The position numbers and the translations under genes are program-made. Positions 46,234 to 54,081 of a DNA stretch of 61,315 nt are shown here, piece by piece. The DNA comes from an uncultured Clostridia bacterium (GTDB lineage Bacteria > Bacillota > Clostridia > TANB77 > CAG-508): assembly GCA_944387445.1 (NCBI GenBank), contig CALXEX010000008.1, positions 1-61,315 on the forward strand. The letters run 5' to 3'. Below the pieces are notes generated by a model. That model did no database searches and had not been told where the DNA came from. It saw only the letters and a list, made by a program, of their open reading frames with translations. How positions within the stretch are numbered: the first letter of the stretch is position 1; every line of letters begins with the position of its first letter.

Positions 46234-48084
46234 TTATTCCATTTCTATAACTACATCTTTTTGTTTTATTTTTAACAAATAGTAGTTATCATTTATTTTC
46301 TTATATTCTGCTCCCTCTATATTTTTTATTCTTTCTCCGTTGTTTAATCTCACAAAATAATATACTTCGTCCTTTATCCCATTGACTTTAAGTTCTAATG
46401 TACCATCATCAAAATTCTGTTCACATGATGTTAATTCATATCTTTGGACTGCAGCTCCTCCTTCTGCAACTGTTGTATTTCTTATTCCAGAAGAATTTAA
46501 TGTTTTTACTAGCTCTTCAAATTTTTGACATAATGTTTCAAATCCTTCTCCTGCCCCTCTATCCACATCTAGTACATCATCTGGATGAAAGAAATTAGAA
46601 TGCACATAATGATAACTTAATTCGTTATATAATAAGAAATCACTTTGTATATCCATAGATATATCCATTCCCGAATCTGTTCTAGGTACATAAACAATTC
46701 CATTTTCTATTGCCTGAAATTCCTGTGCCATTGTAGATTCATTTCCTATATATACACCTGCATATACTTTTAACTCTGGTATATTTTTTTCCATTTCTTT
46801 TTGTACATAACTACTAATGATATTACTAGGTGCAACATATGATGTCACTGTTGCATTTGGTGCTAGTTCTTTTGCATAATTGATTACTGATCTGGTTGCT
46901 TCAAAAATATTGTCTAAACTTTTCCATGGTTTATAGTTAACCTCTTCATCTCGATAATCAAACCCTTCTAAAGCTAATGATTGATGATTATATCCATGAA
47001 TTCCGAGCTCTCCTCCAGAACTTAACAAAGCATTTGCATAATATTTTGAAGTCTCCATATAAATCTTATTATCATATGGTGGCTCTATGTCATCTTCGTA
47101 TGTTTGTATAACAAATCCTGAATACTTTATTCCGTATTTATCCACAAACCCTTTCATTTTTGGCCACCAAATATTAAAATAAAAATCCTCCATATTACAA
47201 TGATATTGTTGTTCTATGATTTCATTATATCCAGTTGGTATTGGTGATGGCATATCATCTATACAGTACATAGATGAATTTATAACAGGATATGCATAGC
47301 AATTATGTAATTCAGAATATCCTGCTGAAATAATTCCCCTTGATACTTTATCTTGTAATAAATATGCATTACATACAGAAACAAATCCCTCTCCATATTC
47401 TAAATTCCATAAAATAGGATTTCCTTCTTCCTCTGCCTCTTCTGCATGAATGGAAACATCATCTTTTAACTCTACTTTTAAACCTGAACCATTAATTGTT
47501 TCTTCATAAAACACTTTATCTTTCGCTAATATTAAAAAATCATCTGTAAATGTCATATTTCTATACTCTATAGATGAAATCTCACTTCCGTCTTTTATTC
47601 CTAATAAATCTGTATAATTTTGTAAATACTCATCATTTTGTATTGGCAATGTAAAATATATTCCTTTTCCACTTTTTACCCAACTTTTTATCTTATTACT
47701 CGAATACTCTAAATCTCCTAGACTCTCTAAGCAAACTATCATTGTATCATAATCAGAAATATCTGTATATTTACTTTGCTCTGTCATTTTTATCGGTATG
47801 ACATCTACTCCCATTGTGGTTAATACATATTCTACATTTTTATATGTACTAATACTATTGTCATTGTTTTCATCATATATTACTAATGATGTTTCATTTT
47901 TTATTTTTTCTGTACTTTGTTCTAATGTGTTCCATTCATCACTTGATATTAATTGTAAGCTATCTGTTGAAGACGCCTGTACAGAAGTATCTACTAAACG
48001 AATATCTCTTATTTTTACAATTATAAAGGCTAAACAGCATAATACAATTATATATGGTAATACACCTAATTTTACTTTTTTCAT
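46234..48084 (-). CDS. pelA: PelA-type polysaccharide deacetylase (DUF2194)
   Basis: A 616-residue membrane-anchored extracellular protein corresponding to the deacetylase part of PelA, which partly deacetylates Pel. It has an N-terminal membrane helix (about 8-25), a flavodoxin-like/GATase-like domain (about 60-260, DYDTMIVCLESLGDLEYS), and the polysaccharide-deacetylase domain with the catalytic Asp pair in YCIDDMPSPIPTG (about 275) and the metal-binding histidines in ELGIHGYNHQS (about 360). The GH166 hydrolase domain of Pseudomonas PelA is absent. The start codon lies just after the pelE stop, with GGAAGGGG inside pelE. Confidence 0.85.
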   Translation of the reverse strand: MKKVKLGVLPYIIVLCCLAFIIVKIRDIRLVDTSVQASSTDSLQLISSDEWNTLEQSTEKIKNETSLVIYDENNDNSISTYKNVEYVLTTMGVDVIPIKMTEQSKYTDISDYDTMIVCLESLGDLEYSSNKIKSWVKSGKGIYFTLPIQNDEYLQNYTDLLGIKDGSEISSIEYRNMTFTDDFLILAKDKVFYEETINGSGLKVELKDDVSIHAEEAEEEGNPILWNLEYGEGFVSVCNAYLLQDKVSRGIISAGYSELHNCYAYPVINSSMYCIDDMPSPIPTGYNEIIEQQYHCNMEDFYFNIWWPKMKGFVDKYGIKYSGFVIQTYEDDIEPPYDNKIYMETSKYYANALLSSGGELGIHGYNHQSLALEGFDYRDEEVNYKPWKSLDNIFEATRSVINYAKELAPNATVTSYVAPSNIISSYVQKEMEKNIPELKVYAGVYIGNESTMAQEFQAIENGIVYVPRTDSGMDISMDIQSDFLLYNELSYHYVHSNFFHPDDVLDVDRGAGEGFETLCQKFEELVKTLNSSGIRNTTVAEGGAAVQRYELTSCEQNFDDGTLELKVNGIKDEVYYFVRLNNGERIKNIEGAEYKKINDNYYLLKIKQKDVVIEME

Positions 48085-48085
48085 T

Positions 48086-48940
48086 TTATATCTTTTCCCC
48101 TTCCCAAAATTCTACAATTTCTTTTGACTCTTTTGTAAGGTTAGGTATATTCTTTAATTTATCTATTGTTTGCTTTAATAATTTATTGTTTTTCGTTTCA
48201 AAACTTATCTTTAAAATATCTATGTAAGTTTGTTCTTTACTATCAAATTTTTTTAATAGTATATCCGAATATGCGGTTGCTTCACTATATTGTTTCATTT
48301 CTAAGCATCTATTTATTAACATATGATAATATTTTTCTTCACAATTATTCTTTTTTTCTATTAATTCTTTTAATAGTGAAATGTTTTTATTGATATAATT
48401 ATTTTTTAATGAGCCATATACAATTTTGCACTTTAAATAATTATCTAATCCATTAATATATTTTTCAATGTTTTCAACTTTGTTTAAATCAGTATATGAT
48501 TCCATATGTACAAAAAATTTTTCAAAGTATGTTTTTATTCTCATTAAACAGACCGCAGATATATGTGATATTTCTATATTTTTTGACCATATGGCTATTT
48601 GACATATTTGACATTGTTTTTTTAATGGTAATGTTTGCATAGATAATATAATCTCTCTTGTTTTTTCATAATCTTCAATTGTCAAATTATCTAATATAGA
48701 ACTCTGGATATATGTTAGAAACTCTTTACTTTTTTCTATTTTATTAGTTTGCGTATTTATGCTTTTTGTGTCTTTCTCATCCTCATTTATTGTCATTTCT
48801 GAAAAAATAGTAACAACAAGACCAAATATTGGAATACAAATTGAAAAAATTAATTTCTCAATTTTATTTGTTTTTACATCATGAAGCCTAAAATATACTA
48901 ATACAACAATTAAATAAATTATAATTACTCTAGATAACAT
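48086..48940 (-). CDS. pelE: PelE-like membrane TPR protein
   Basis: PelE forms the inner membrane export complex with PelD and PelG. This 284-residue protein has two N-terminal membrane helices (about 3-20 and 28-48), a polar linker, and a helical TPR-like repeat domain (about 75-284, for example YYHMLINRCLEMKQYSEA and YIDILKISFETKNNKLLK). Sequence conservation in PelE is low, so the call rests on architecture and on its place between pelD and pelA. GAAAGGAC precedes the ATG. Confidence 0.72.
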   Translation of the reverse strand: MLSRVIIIYLIVVLVYFRLHDVKTNKIEKLIFSICIPIFGLVVTIFSEMTINEDEKDTKSINTQTNKIEKSKEFLTYIQSSILDNLTIEDYEKTREIILSMQTLPLKKQCQICQIAIWSKNIEISHISAVCLMRIKTYFEKFFVHMESYTDLNKVENIEKYINGLDNYLKCKIVYGSLKNNYINKNISLLKELIEKKNNCEEKYYHMLINRCLEMKQYSEATAYSDILLKKFDSKEQTYIDILKISFETKNNKLLKQTIDKLKNIPNLTKESKEIVEFWEGEKI

Positions 48941-48955
48941 GATTTTAAGTCCTTT

Positions 48956-49765
48956 CTAATGTGATAATACGTATTTTATAATTTTTGCAATGCCTATGAT
49001 TTGATTTCGATAATCCATATTCATTTGTTCAAACTGGCATTTCCAAATGACAATAACTAAATCTTGATTTTCAATAGAAATTGGTGCTATAAACATAGGT
49101 TGTTCCTCATCTAAATTGTTGTTTACCCATATGTGATTTTTATCGATTATAGCTAATTTTTCTGTATCAAGATATTTTTTAATTGTTTGTACATTGGTTA
49201 GTTCACAACTGTTATTATTTAAAATTTCTTTTAATAGTTCACTAATTTTTGTATTCTCTGTTTTTACAGAATTTAATTTTTCTATAAACTCTGAAATTTG
49301 TATGTATGTAGCTTTATGCGTTAATAAAATCTGATTAAATTCTTTCAACTCCGCTTCATATAATTCTATTTTTTTATTATTGGATTCTTCTTTTTCCTTA
49401 GACTCATCAATTGTATTTTTTAGCGAATCTAATTTTAAATTATCTTTATCATGTTTTAATCCAATAATTATGGCAAAAGCTAAGTATATTACTATTTGTA
49501 ACCAATTGTTCGTATTTAAAAATATGATACTTATATCAGACAAATTTGTAGTTCCTTGTAAAATATATAAGACACTTGATACAATAGCAGAAATAATTCC
49601 ATAACCCATTCCCATGGAATTTGCTACTATAAAAATAAACACTAACCTAAGATCTATATTTCTAAATTCTGGCACCTCTGTTACGATAATATTAATTAAC
49701 TCCATGCTTAATAATAATATGATTAAATTCATTATATTTTTTAAGATTTGTTTTTTATTTTTCAT
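48956..49765 (-). CDS. pelD: PelD-like membrane protein, apparently lacking the GGDEF domain
   Basis: In Pseudomonas, PelD is the inner membrane c-di-GMP receptor that activates Pel synthesis. This 269-residue protein has about four membrane helices (about 10-100), a coiled coil (about 110-150) and a GAF-like domain (about 150-269, YLDTEKLAIIDKNHIWVNN and MFIAPISIENQDLVIVIWK). It ends where the degenerate GGDEF domain with the RxxD c-di-GMP site would begin, and I see no such site. It is the first gene of the operon; AAGGGGAT precedes the ATG. Identity is inferred from topology, the GAF block and the operon; control by c-di-GMP would have to be different here. Confidence 0.72.
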   Translation of the reverse strand: MKNKKQILKNIMNLIILLLSMELINIIVTEVPEFRNIDLRLVFIFIVANSMGMGYGIISAIVSSVLYILQGTTNLSDISIIFLNTNNWLQIVIYLAFAIIIGLKHDKDNLKLDSLKNTIDESKEKEESNNKKIELYEAELKEFNQILLTHKATYIQISEFIEKLNSVKTENTKISELLKEILNNNSCELTNVQTIKKYLDTEKLAIIDKNHIWVNNNLDEEQPMFIAPISIENQDLVIVIWKCQFEQMNMDYRNQIIGIAKIIKYVLSH

Positions 49766-49804
49766 GTCTCTTTATCCCCTTTTTTACTTTTTTACTGCCT
49801 AATT

Positions 49805-49810
49805 ATTATA
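49805..49810 (-). promoter_or_regulatory. Likely -10 box of the pel operon
   Basis: On the minus strand GTGG TATAAT lies 40 bases before the pelD ATG with TGGAAT about 16 bases upstream, a weak -35. From here to 49976 the sequence is AT-rich with no gene that I can see. Confidence 0.5.
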
Positions 49811-49976
49811 CCACGCTTTTTACAAAATTCCAGTCTTTTTTTGCTTTTTTTACAAATTTTAGCACTCCTTGCCATTTTTCAATAATCATTTTATTTATTT
49901 CTAAATAGTATTTATTAACCAGAAAATACAATAATTTTTTAAACAAAAAATTTATGACTTAATTAAAAAAAGTCCC

Positions 49977-50001
49977 CCACACTTACCAAAGTTAAGTGTG
50001 G
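49977..50001 (-). terminator. Terminator of the 41-codon ORF
   Basis: CCACACTTA pairs perfectly with TAAGTGTGG across 7 bases and is followed on the minus strand by GGGACTTTTTTT. The first arm contains the stop codon of the small ORF. Confidence 0.8.
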
Positions 50002-50117
50002 AGTTCTTTCAGTATATCCATTTCTGCTCTTCCCGGAAACTCGGCCGTTGAACACCCTGTTTTTCTAGCAATCTCTTCCAGAATGAAATCTGGTCCAAAA
50101 TACACTACTAGTGACAT
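49992..50117 (-). CDS. Small ORF (41 aa), possibly a remnant
   Basis: ATG at 50115-50117 follows AGAAGGGTGG closely, and a stop at 49992 is embedded in a terminator hairpin. The peptide (MSLVVYFGPDFILEEIARKT, then GCSTAEFPGR) is acidic and soluble and uses G+C-richer codons than its neighbours. I recognise no family. Immediately upstream to 50200 I see no further gene. It may be a real small gene or the tail of a lost one. Confidence 0.45.
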   Translation of the reverse strand: MSLVVYFGPDFILEEIARKTGCSTAEFPGRAEMDILKELHT

Positions 50118-50203
50118 ACCACCCTTCTCTTCAACCACTTCTTACATAAAATTGCAATTTTATTTTTGATAATGGTACCACTGGCATTCTATCACTTAAA
50201 ATT

Positions 50204-50228
50204 AACAGAGCTTAAGAAAAGCTCTGTT
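50204..50228 (+). terminator. Hairpin AACAGAGCTT...AGCTCTGTT with T-run on the plus strand
   Basis: The stem is 9-10 bp and TTTTTGTTTG follows on the plus strand; on the minus strand the tail is only TTAATTTT. It lies about 100 bases after the stop of the minus-strand 50327-50908 gene and could end that transcript or an unseen plus-strand RNA. Confidence 0.5.
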
Positions 50229-50326
50229 TTTGTTTGTATTTCTTTATTCTACATTAATTCCATTTTAGATTACCCTTCCGTCCAGAGATGCAGACCATCC
50301 CACATATTTCTTTTAACCGTCCAAAA

Positions 50327-50908
50327 TCATAGTCCCAGAATTTTTTTGTATTCTTCCATACGATTTATCAGCTTTTCATTCATAGGATGCTCTCTTGCAC
50401 TAAGAGATTCATATGTACTTTTAATCTCATACTCTCTCCATTTTTTCTCTTCCTCGTCCGTTATCTCCTCGATTGAAATTGTCGTTTTTCCGTCGGCCAC
50501 TTGCCAAATTCCACTACCGAGTGCTCTTTTGCTGAAGAAGTTTTCTGTAATAGGATCTATGGCTGACCATATTCCTTCCTTGTTTACATCTTGAAAAACA
50601 TACATCAGCGGATCCAATATTACAGATGGCGTCATTTTTAAGAACATTAACTGACGCTTCTCTCTATTATAAAATCCTCTAATGAATCTTATCCTACCGC
50701 CTCCTCCTGCTGCTTCTACTGCACACATTTGTGGTTTGCTCATCTTTTTCACTTCTTTGGTATCGAGACTGTATAGCTCACTTTGATAACCAAAAATCTC
50801 ACCACTATTATCTTTTTGCATCATACAACCCGCAAAATCAGGCAATTCTTCCTCCGTCTTCCATTTTCCATTTTGCATAAACCGGCCAAACATATAGAAT
50901 ATTCTCAT
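50327..50908 (-). CDS. Hypothetical protein (193 aa), G+C-richer single-gene unit
   Basis: Unrecognised soluble protein. It has a beta-rich N-terminal half (RIFYMFGRFMQNGKWKTEEE, AGGGGRIRFIRGFYNREKR) and a helical, charged C-terminus (TDEEEKKWREYEIKSTYES). AAGGAGG lies 8 bases before the ATG. Composition is richer in G+C than the pel operon on one side and the peptidase-like gene on the other. A near-consensus promoter and an inverted repeat placed as an operator precede it. Layout matches the other isolated cassettes of this window. Confidence 0.68.
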   Translation of the reverse strand: MRIFYMFGRFMQNGKWKTEEELPDFAGCMMQKDNSGEIFGYQSELYSLDTKEVKKMSKPQMCAVEAAGGGGRIRFIRGFYNREKRQLMFLKMTPSVILDPLMYVFQDVNKEGIWSAIDPITENFFSKRALGSGIWQVADGKTTISIEEITDEEEKKWREYEIKSTYESLSAREHPMNEKLINRMEEYKKILGL

Positions 50909-50947
50909 TTTATTTTCCTCCTTGTACTTATATGGGGGTTTCTATAC

Positions 50948-51000
50948 TATTCATATTTTATGAATATTCATATTATATCATAGAGAAGAAAAATTGTAAA
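50948..51000 (-). promoter_or_regulatory. Promoter with downstream operator-like palindrome
   Basis: On the minus strand TTTACA (50995-51000) and TATAAT (50972-50977) are 17 bases apart. At the expected transcription start lies TATTCATA AAA TATGAATA (50948-50966), an 8-bp perfect inverted repeat suited to a dimeric repressor. Confidence 0.65.
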
Positions 51001-51022
51001 TAATTGTTAATAGATCAAAAAT

Positions 51023-51394
51023 TTATAACTTAAAAAATGTGTCTTTATTTCTATCTATAAGGTTATGTGCCATTTCCATTTCTTCTGGTTTATTAATATA
51101 AATAATTTTAAACTTTCCTGATGTTGTTTTATTTATATAATCATGTTTAACTTCTATTATATGTATCAATCCCCAATATAGCCATTTACCATCGATATTT
51201 TCAACTAAAAAATTTCTTACTGGTGGCATTTGATAGTTTCTAATATTAGGTTTGTCTTTAAATTCAAATATTTTATCTTTAAATTGTTCTGCCATATATG
51301 GTATTTTTAGATGTTGTTTCCAATCTAATTCTTTTGGAAAACCTTGCTCTTTTGTTATTTGTAAAGTATCATTAATTTCTACATATGATCCCAT
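51023..51394 (-). CDS. Hypothetical protein (123 aa)
   Basis: Soluble alpha/beta protein beginning MGSYVEINDTLQITKEQGFP, with FKDKPNIRNYQMPPVRNFLV and a tryptophan-bearing strand GKWLYWGLIHIIEVKHDY. AAAGGAGG lies 7 bases before the ATG. I recall conserved hypothetical proteins with this start in diverse small-genome and gut bacteria but know no function. It follows the peptidase-like pseudogene on the same strand after 21 bases. Confidence 0.65.
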   Translation of the reverse strand: MGSYVEINDTLQITKEQGFPKELDWKQHLKIPYMAEQFKDKIFEFKDKPNIRNYQMPPVRNFLVENIDGKWLYWGLIHIIEVKHDYINKTTSGKFKIIYINKPEEMEMAHNLIDRNKDTFFKL

Positions 51395-51415
51395 AATATA
51401 CCTCCTTTATAAAAT

Positions 51416-52037
51416 CTATTTTATTTGCTCAATAACAACTTCTCCATCTTTTATAGCTTTATATTTAATATTTTCATTCTTACATTTATTTATTAAATCT
51501 TCGATTAAATGAACTTTATGATAATTAGATTTATAATGAGGAATAAAAAGATAATCAACAAAACCTATTCCCTCATAATTCACTTTTGTTTGATTGTAAA
51601 AAATAATTGGTTCATCAATTGTTTTTAAATATTCTAAGTTATCAGAAAGTACACAACTTCCAGCACTATATCCAATATATAAATAATTATCACTAGATTT
51701 TTTATCTTTTAAAAAGATATCAAATCCACTAAGTTCCATTGCTTTTCTTAATACAAATACGTTGCCTCCCATTACACAACAAGCATTATATTTTGACAGT
51801 TCTTCTCTTAATTCGTTATATTTTCCAAAATAAAATTTTAAATCTATAATATTAACACAAAACCCAATTTCTTCTAGTAATTTTATATCTTCTTTTAAAT
51901 TTTCTTGTATTTTTTTCTTCATCTTTAGTATCAAGAGCATTCGGTATTATAAAAATTTTATTATCATGTTGATTTATCCAATCTTTTAAGAATTTTGTAT
52001 CTTGTCCAAATTTTTTTGATGACATATATAAAAACAT
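51416..52037 (-). pseudogene. Peptidase E-like (S51 family) protein, frameshifted near 51921
   Basis: Two overlapping frames form one protein of the peptidase E/class I glutamine amidotransferase-like fold, which cleaves Asp-dipeptides in characterised members. The first frame (from 52037) gives SSKKFGQDTKFLKDWINQHD and IFIIPNALDTKDEE. The second (from about 51930 to 51416) gives KEDIKLLEEIGFCVNIIDL, VMGGNVFVLRKAMELSG and the nucleophile elbow YIGYSAGSCVLS with the catalytic Ser. The switch lies in an A7 run, so one A has been gained or lost. Either a fresh mutation or a sequencing error. AAGGTG precedes the first ATG, and it lies 3 bases after the GNAT gene. Confidence 0.8.
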
Positions 52038-52040
52038 TTT

Positions 52041-52481
52041 TTACACCTTCTTATAATAAAATTTCAAATTAATTTCATGTCCACCATAATATTGTAATAT
52101 TCGTTGCATCCTTTTATTCTCATCACCTGTTGCACAAGATACTATTTTTATCTCTTGATTTTCTTCTCTTAATTTTTCTATTAATTTAGAGAAAACTCCA
52201 TATTTTCTATATTCTTCTTCAACAAACATTTGTGAGATCCATAAAACTTCACCATCATTAGCCCAATAGAAGTATGAATATAATATCATTCCTACAGGCT
52301 TATCGTCTATTTCTGCTACTAAGCAATTAAATTTAGGTTTGTCGCAAAAATAATCTTTATCAATGTTTTCTCTTAAACCATTCGTTTTTTCTGTATCATT
52401 AACATCGTTTATTATATTGTTAGCATGGATGATAAACTCTTTATGTTCTTTATTAGCTTTTAACACTTTTATTTCTTTCAT
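52041..52481 (-). CDS. GNAT N-acetyltransferase, copy 1
   Basis: A 146-residue acyl-CoA dependent N-acetyltransferase. The GNAT core shows FNCLVAEIDDKPVGMILYSY (strands 2-4), the acetyl-CoA loop region MFVEEEYRKYGVFSKLIEKL (about 90-110; Q/RxxGxG/A-like) and a C-terminal strand KFYYKKV. The substrate is unknown. A second copy at 54900-55340 differs at only five residues (Lys/Asn at DKPKF, Asp/Asn, Ser/Phe, Glu/Asp and Gln/Lys), and upstream sequence is shared for about 40 bases, so this is a recent duplication spanning the island boundary. Confidence 0.85.
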   Translation of the reverse strand: MKEIKVLKANKEHKEFIIHANNIINDVNDTEKTNGLRENIDKDYFCDKPKFNCLVAEIDDKPVGMILYSYFYWANDGEVLWISQMFVEEEYRKYGVFSKLIEKLREENQEIKIVSCATGDENKRMQRILQYYGGHEINLKFYYKKV

Positions 52482-52563
52482 TATCTTTTTACCTCATATA
52501 TAAATTCTAAAAATTTTTTCAATTTTTAATAAATCAAGAATATGTAGATTTCTCAAAATTTGT

Positions 52564-52591
52564 TTGACAAATACTAAAAATATGCTATAAT
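52564..52591 (+). promoter_or_regulatory. Promoter of the candidate antitoxin RNA
   Basis: TTGACA (52564-52569) and TATAAT (52586-52591) are 16 bases apart with an extended TGC; this is one of the best promoter matches in the window, yet no protein gene follows it. Confidence 0.8.
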
Positions 52592-52597
52592 ATAAAT

Positions 52598-52690
52598 ATA
52601 GAAATAGAGGGCCACAACGAAGTGGTCGCCGATTTTGAAATTTAAAATACACACTCTAATCAGCAAGCAGAGTGTGTATTTCTTTTAGTT
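52598..52690 (+). ncRNA. Candidate antisense RNA (antitoxin of a type I system)
   Basis: From the strong plus-strand promoter a short RNA of about 90 nt would be made. It has a hairpin GGCCAC...GTGGTC near its 5' end and ends at a perfect stem (AATACACACTCT with AGAGTGTGTATT, 52645-52681) plus TCTTTT. It converges on, and shares this terminator with, the small toxin-like gene at 52685, so the two RNAs overlap at their 3' ends, as in txpA/ratA and several clostridial type I pairs. No expression data are available. Confidence 0.6.
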
Positions 52691-52804
52691 TTGTTTGCCT
52701 AAAATATGTACAAGTACAATAATCAAGGCTATGTTTATGATAGTTACTAACACAAGACCAGTAAATAATAATTTTATTGTTAATAATAAAAATCGTTCTA
52801 CCAT
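52685..52804 (-). CDS. Candidate type I toxin, 39-residue hydrophobic peptide
   Basis: ATG at 52802-52804 follows a perfect AAGGAGGTGG by 6 bases. The peptide MVERFLLLTIKLLFTGLVLV continues TIINIALIIVLVHILGKQN: a single long membrane helix with a charged N-terminus and a basic/polar end, typical of small membrane toxins. It has its own TTGACT/TATAAT promoter and a leader of about 55 bases. The 3' end overlaps a convergent small RNA. I do not match it to a named toxin family. Confidence 0.65.
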   Translation of the reverse strand: MVERFLLLTIKLLFTGLVLVTIINIALIIVLVHILGKQN

Positions 52805-52866
52805 ACACACCACCTCCTTATAGTCGGTGGCGACACACTTCTGCTTTTCCCTATTTCTTGAACAGC

Positions 52867-52895
52867 ATTATATAAATTATTTAATCATAAGTCAA
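52867..52895 (-). promoter_or_regulatory. Promoter of the candidate toxin
   Basis: On the minus strand TTGACT (52890-52895) and TATAAT (52867-52872) are 17 bases apart, giving a start near 52860. Confidence 0.7.
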
Positions 52896-53043
52896 TATAA
52901 ATCTTCAAATTCTTGTTTATTTTTGAAAACATTCCAATCGCTTAAATTTATTTGAGCCTATTTTTTTAATTATATTTTTGCTTTTCAAAGATTCTATTAA
53001 TCTTTTTACTATCAAAAATAAATTGTTTTTAGGTAAAAAAATA

Positions 53044-53090
53044 AACTTATCAAAGCTCTAAGGCATTGATAAGTCAATGGTGCAGATGGG
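53044..53090 (-). other. Partial tRNA-Leu 3' end with terminator: candidate island att site (left)
   Basis: CCATCTGCACCA on the minus strand (53079-53090) is identical to the last 12 bases of tRNA-Leu(UAA) at 60335-60346. It is followed by a hairpin (ACTTATCAAT...ATTGATAAGT type, 53044-53076) and T-run that closely resembles the terminator after the intact tRNA. No tRNA body is attached. This is what integration at a tRNA 3' end leaves. From 53091 to 53239 I see no gene. Confidence 0.65.
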
Positions 53091-53239
53091 AAAGTTCAAG
53101 TTGCTACACATAGCCATTTAAAGCCTTTTTCTACGTTCTATCCGAGCAGATTTCGAGCAAGTAAAAATCAATTTTATATCAATAAATAATTTTGAATAAT
53201 TATAAATATTGACTAATCATTATTTATTATAATTATAGC

Positions 53240-53268
53240 CACAATCAAAAAATAAAATTTTGATTGTG
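53240..53268 (-). terminator. Hairpin after the last island gene
   Basis: CACAATCAAAA and TTTTGATTGTG form an 11-bp stem with a 7-base loop just after the HAD gene stop. The T-run after it is poor, so it may be a weak terminator or an mRNA-stabilising hairpin. Confidence 0.5.
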
Positions 53269-53275
53269 CTATTTT

Positions 53276-54061
53276 CTACCTATCAAATTCTTCATCTAAA
53301 ACTTTATCTCTTTCTTGTAGTCTTTGCAAAACATTTGAAAGTATACTACCATTTCTGTAGTCTGCAATACAACAAAGATCAATCATTCCATCTGCATTTA
53401 ATGTTTCATAAATTTGCTTAGTATAATGATGTAAACCATCATCTTGATTTGGTTGATGAACGAAAACAGCTTTTCCACCGTTATTGTGTACAAATTTCAT
53501 TGCTACTGCATCACTACATCCGTCACCTATATAATACACATTTCTACAATCATTTCCTTGTCTGTTATTCTTTTTTAATATATCTTGAATTGCTAGGAGT
53601 TTCTTGTCATTAGTCATTACTTCACCAATTCCACAAATCAAACCATTTTCATTATGTCGTACAGGTGTACCATAAATACCGTGGAAATACTTTGCTATTT
53701 TTAGGTTTTCTAAGAATTCTCTTAATCCACTAGAAACTATATAATTTCTTGCAATTGATTTTTGCATAAATTCATCTACACCAGGATTATATTTAATATA
53801 TTTTTCTCCTGCCATAAGTTCTTCATATGTAATAACCTCATTATTATCAACAAGTAAATCGTTAAAAAAGCCAAAAAAAGTTTCAAGTTCGTCACCGTTA
53901 TGTGTTCCTCTATATTCAGCAAGTGCTCTTTCCAAATTATCATTTCTTTTCTCTCCACTATAACCAAACTTTTTAGCCCATACCCAAAACTTTGGCCATG
54001 TTTCTGTAGTTAATGTACCATCAAAATCAAAAATATTTATTGTTCCATTATTTAATTCCAT
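53276..54061 (-). CDS. HAD-superfamily phosphatase (HAD-IB-like)
   Basis: A 261-residue cytoplasmic phosphatase of the HAD family. Motif I is IFDFDGTLTTETW (about 9-21, both catalytic Asp), motif II the Ser in IVSSGLREFL (about 109), a conserved Lys in DKKLLAIQDILKK, and motif IV YIGDGCSDAVAMKF (about 180). A helical cap sits after motif I, as in phosphoserine phosphatase-like enzymes. The substrate is unknown. It is the last gene of the island operon, 20 bases after the inositol monophosphatase-like gene, so the two may act on related phosphorylated compounds. Confidence 0.85.
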   Translation of the reverse strand: MELNNGTINIFDFDGTLTTETWPKFWVWAKKFGYSGEKRNDNLERALAEYRGTHNGDELETFFGFFNDLLVDNNEVITYEELMAGEKYIKYNPGVDEFMQKSIARNYIVSSGLREFLENLKIAKYFHGIYGTPVRHNENGLICGIGEVMTNDKKLLAIQDILKKNNRQGNDCRNVYYIGDGCSDAVAMKFVHNNGGKAVFVHQPNQDDGLHHYTKQIYETLNADGMIDLCCIADYRNGSILSNVLQRLQERDKVLDEEFDR

Positions 54062-54081
54062 TTCATCTTTTCTCCTATCTA

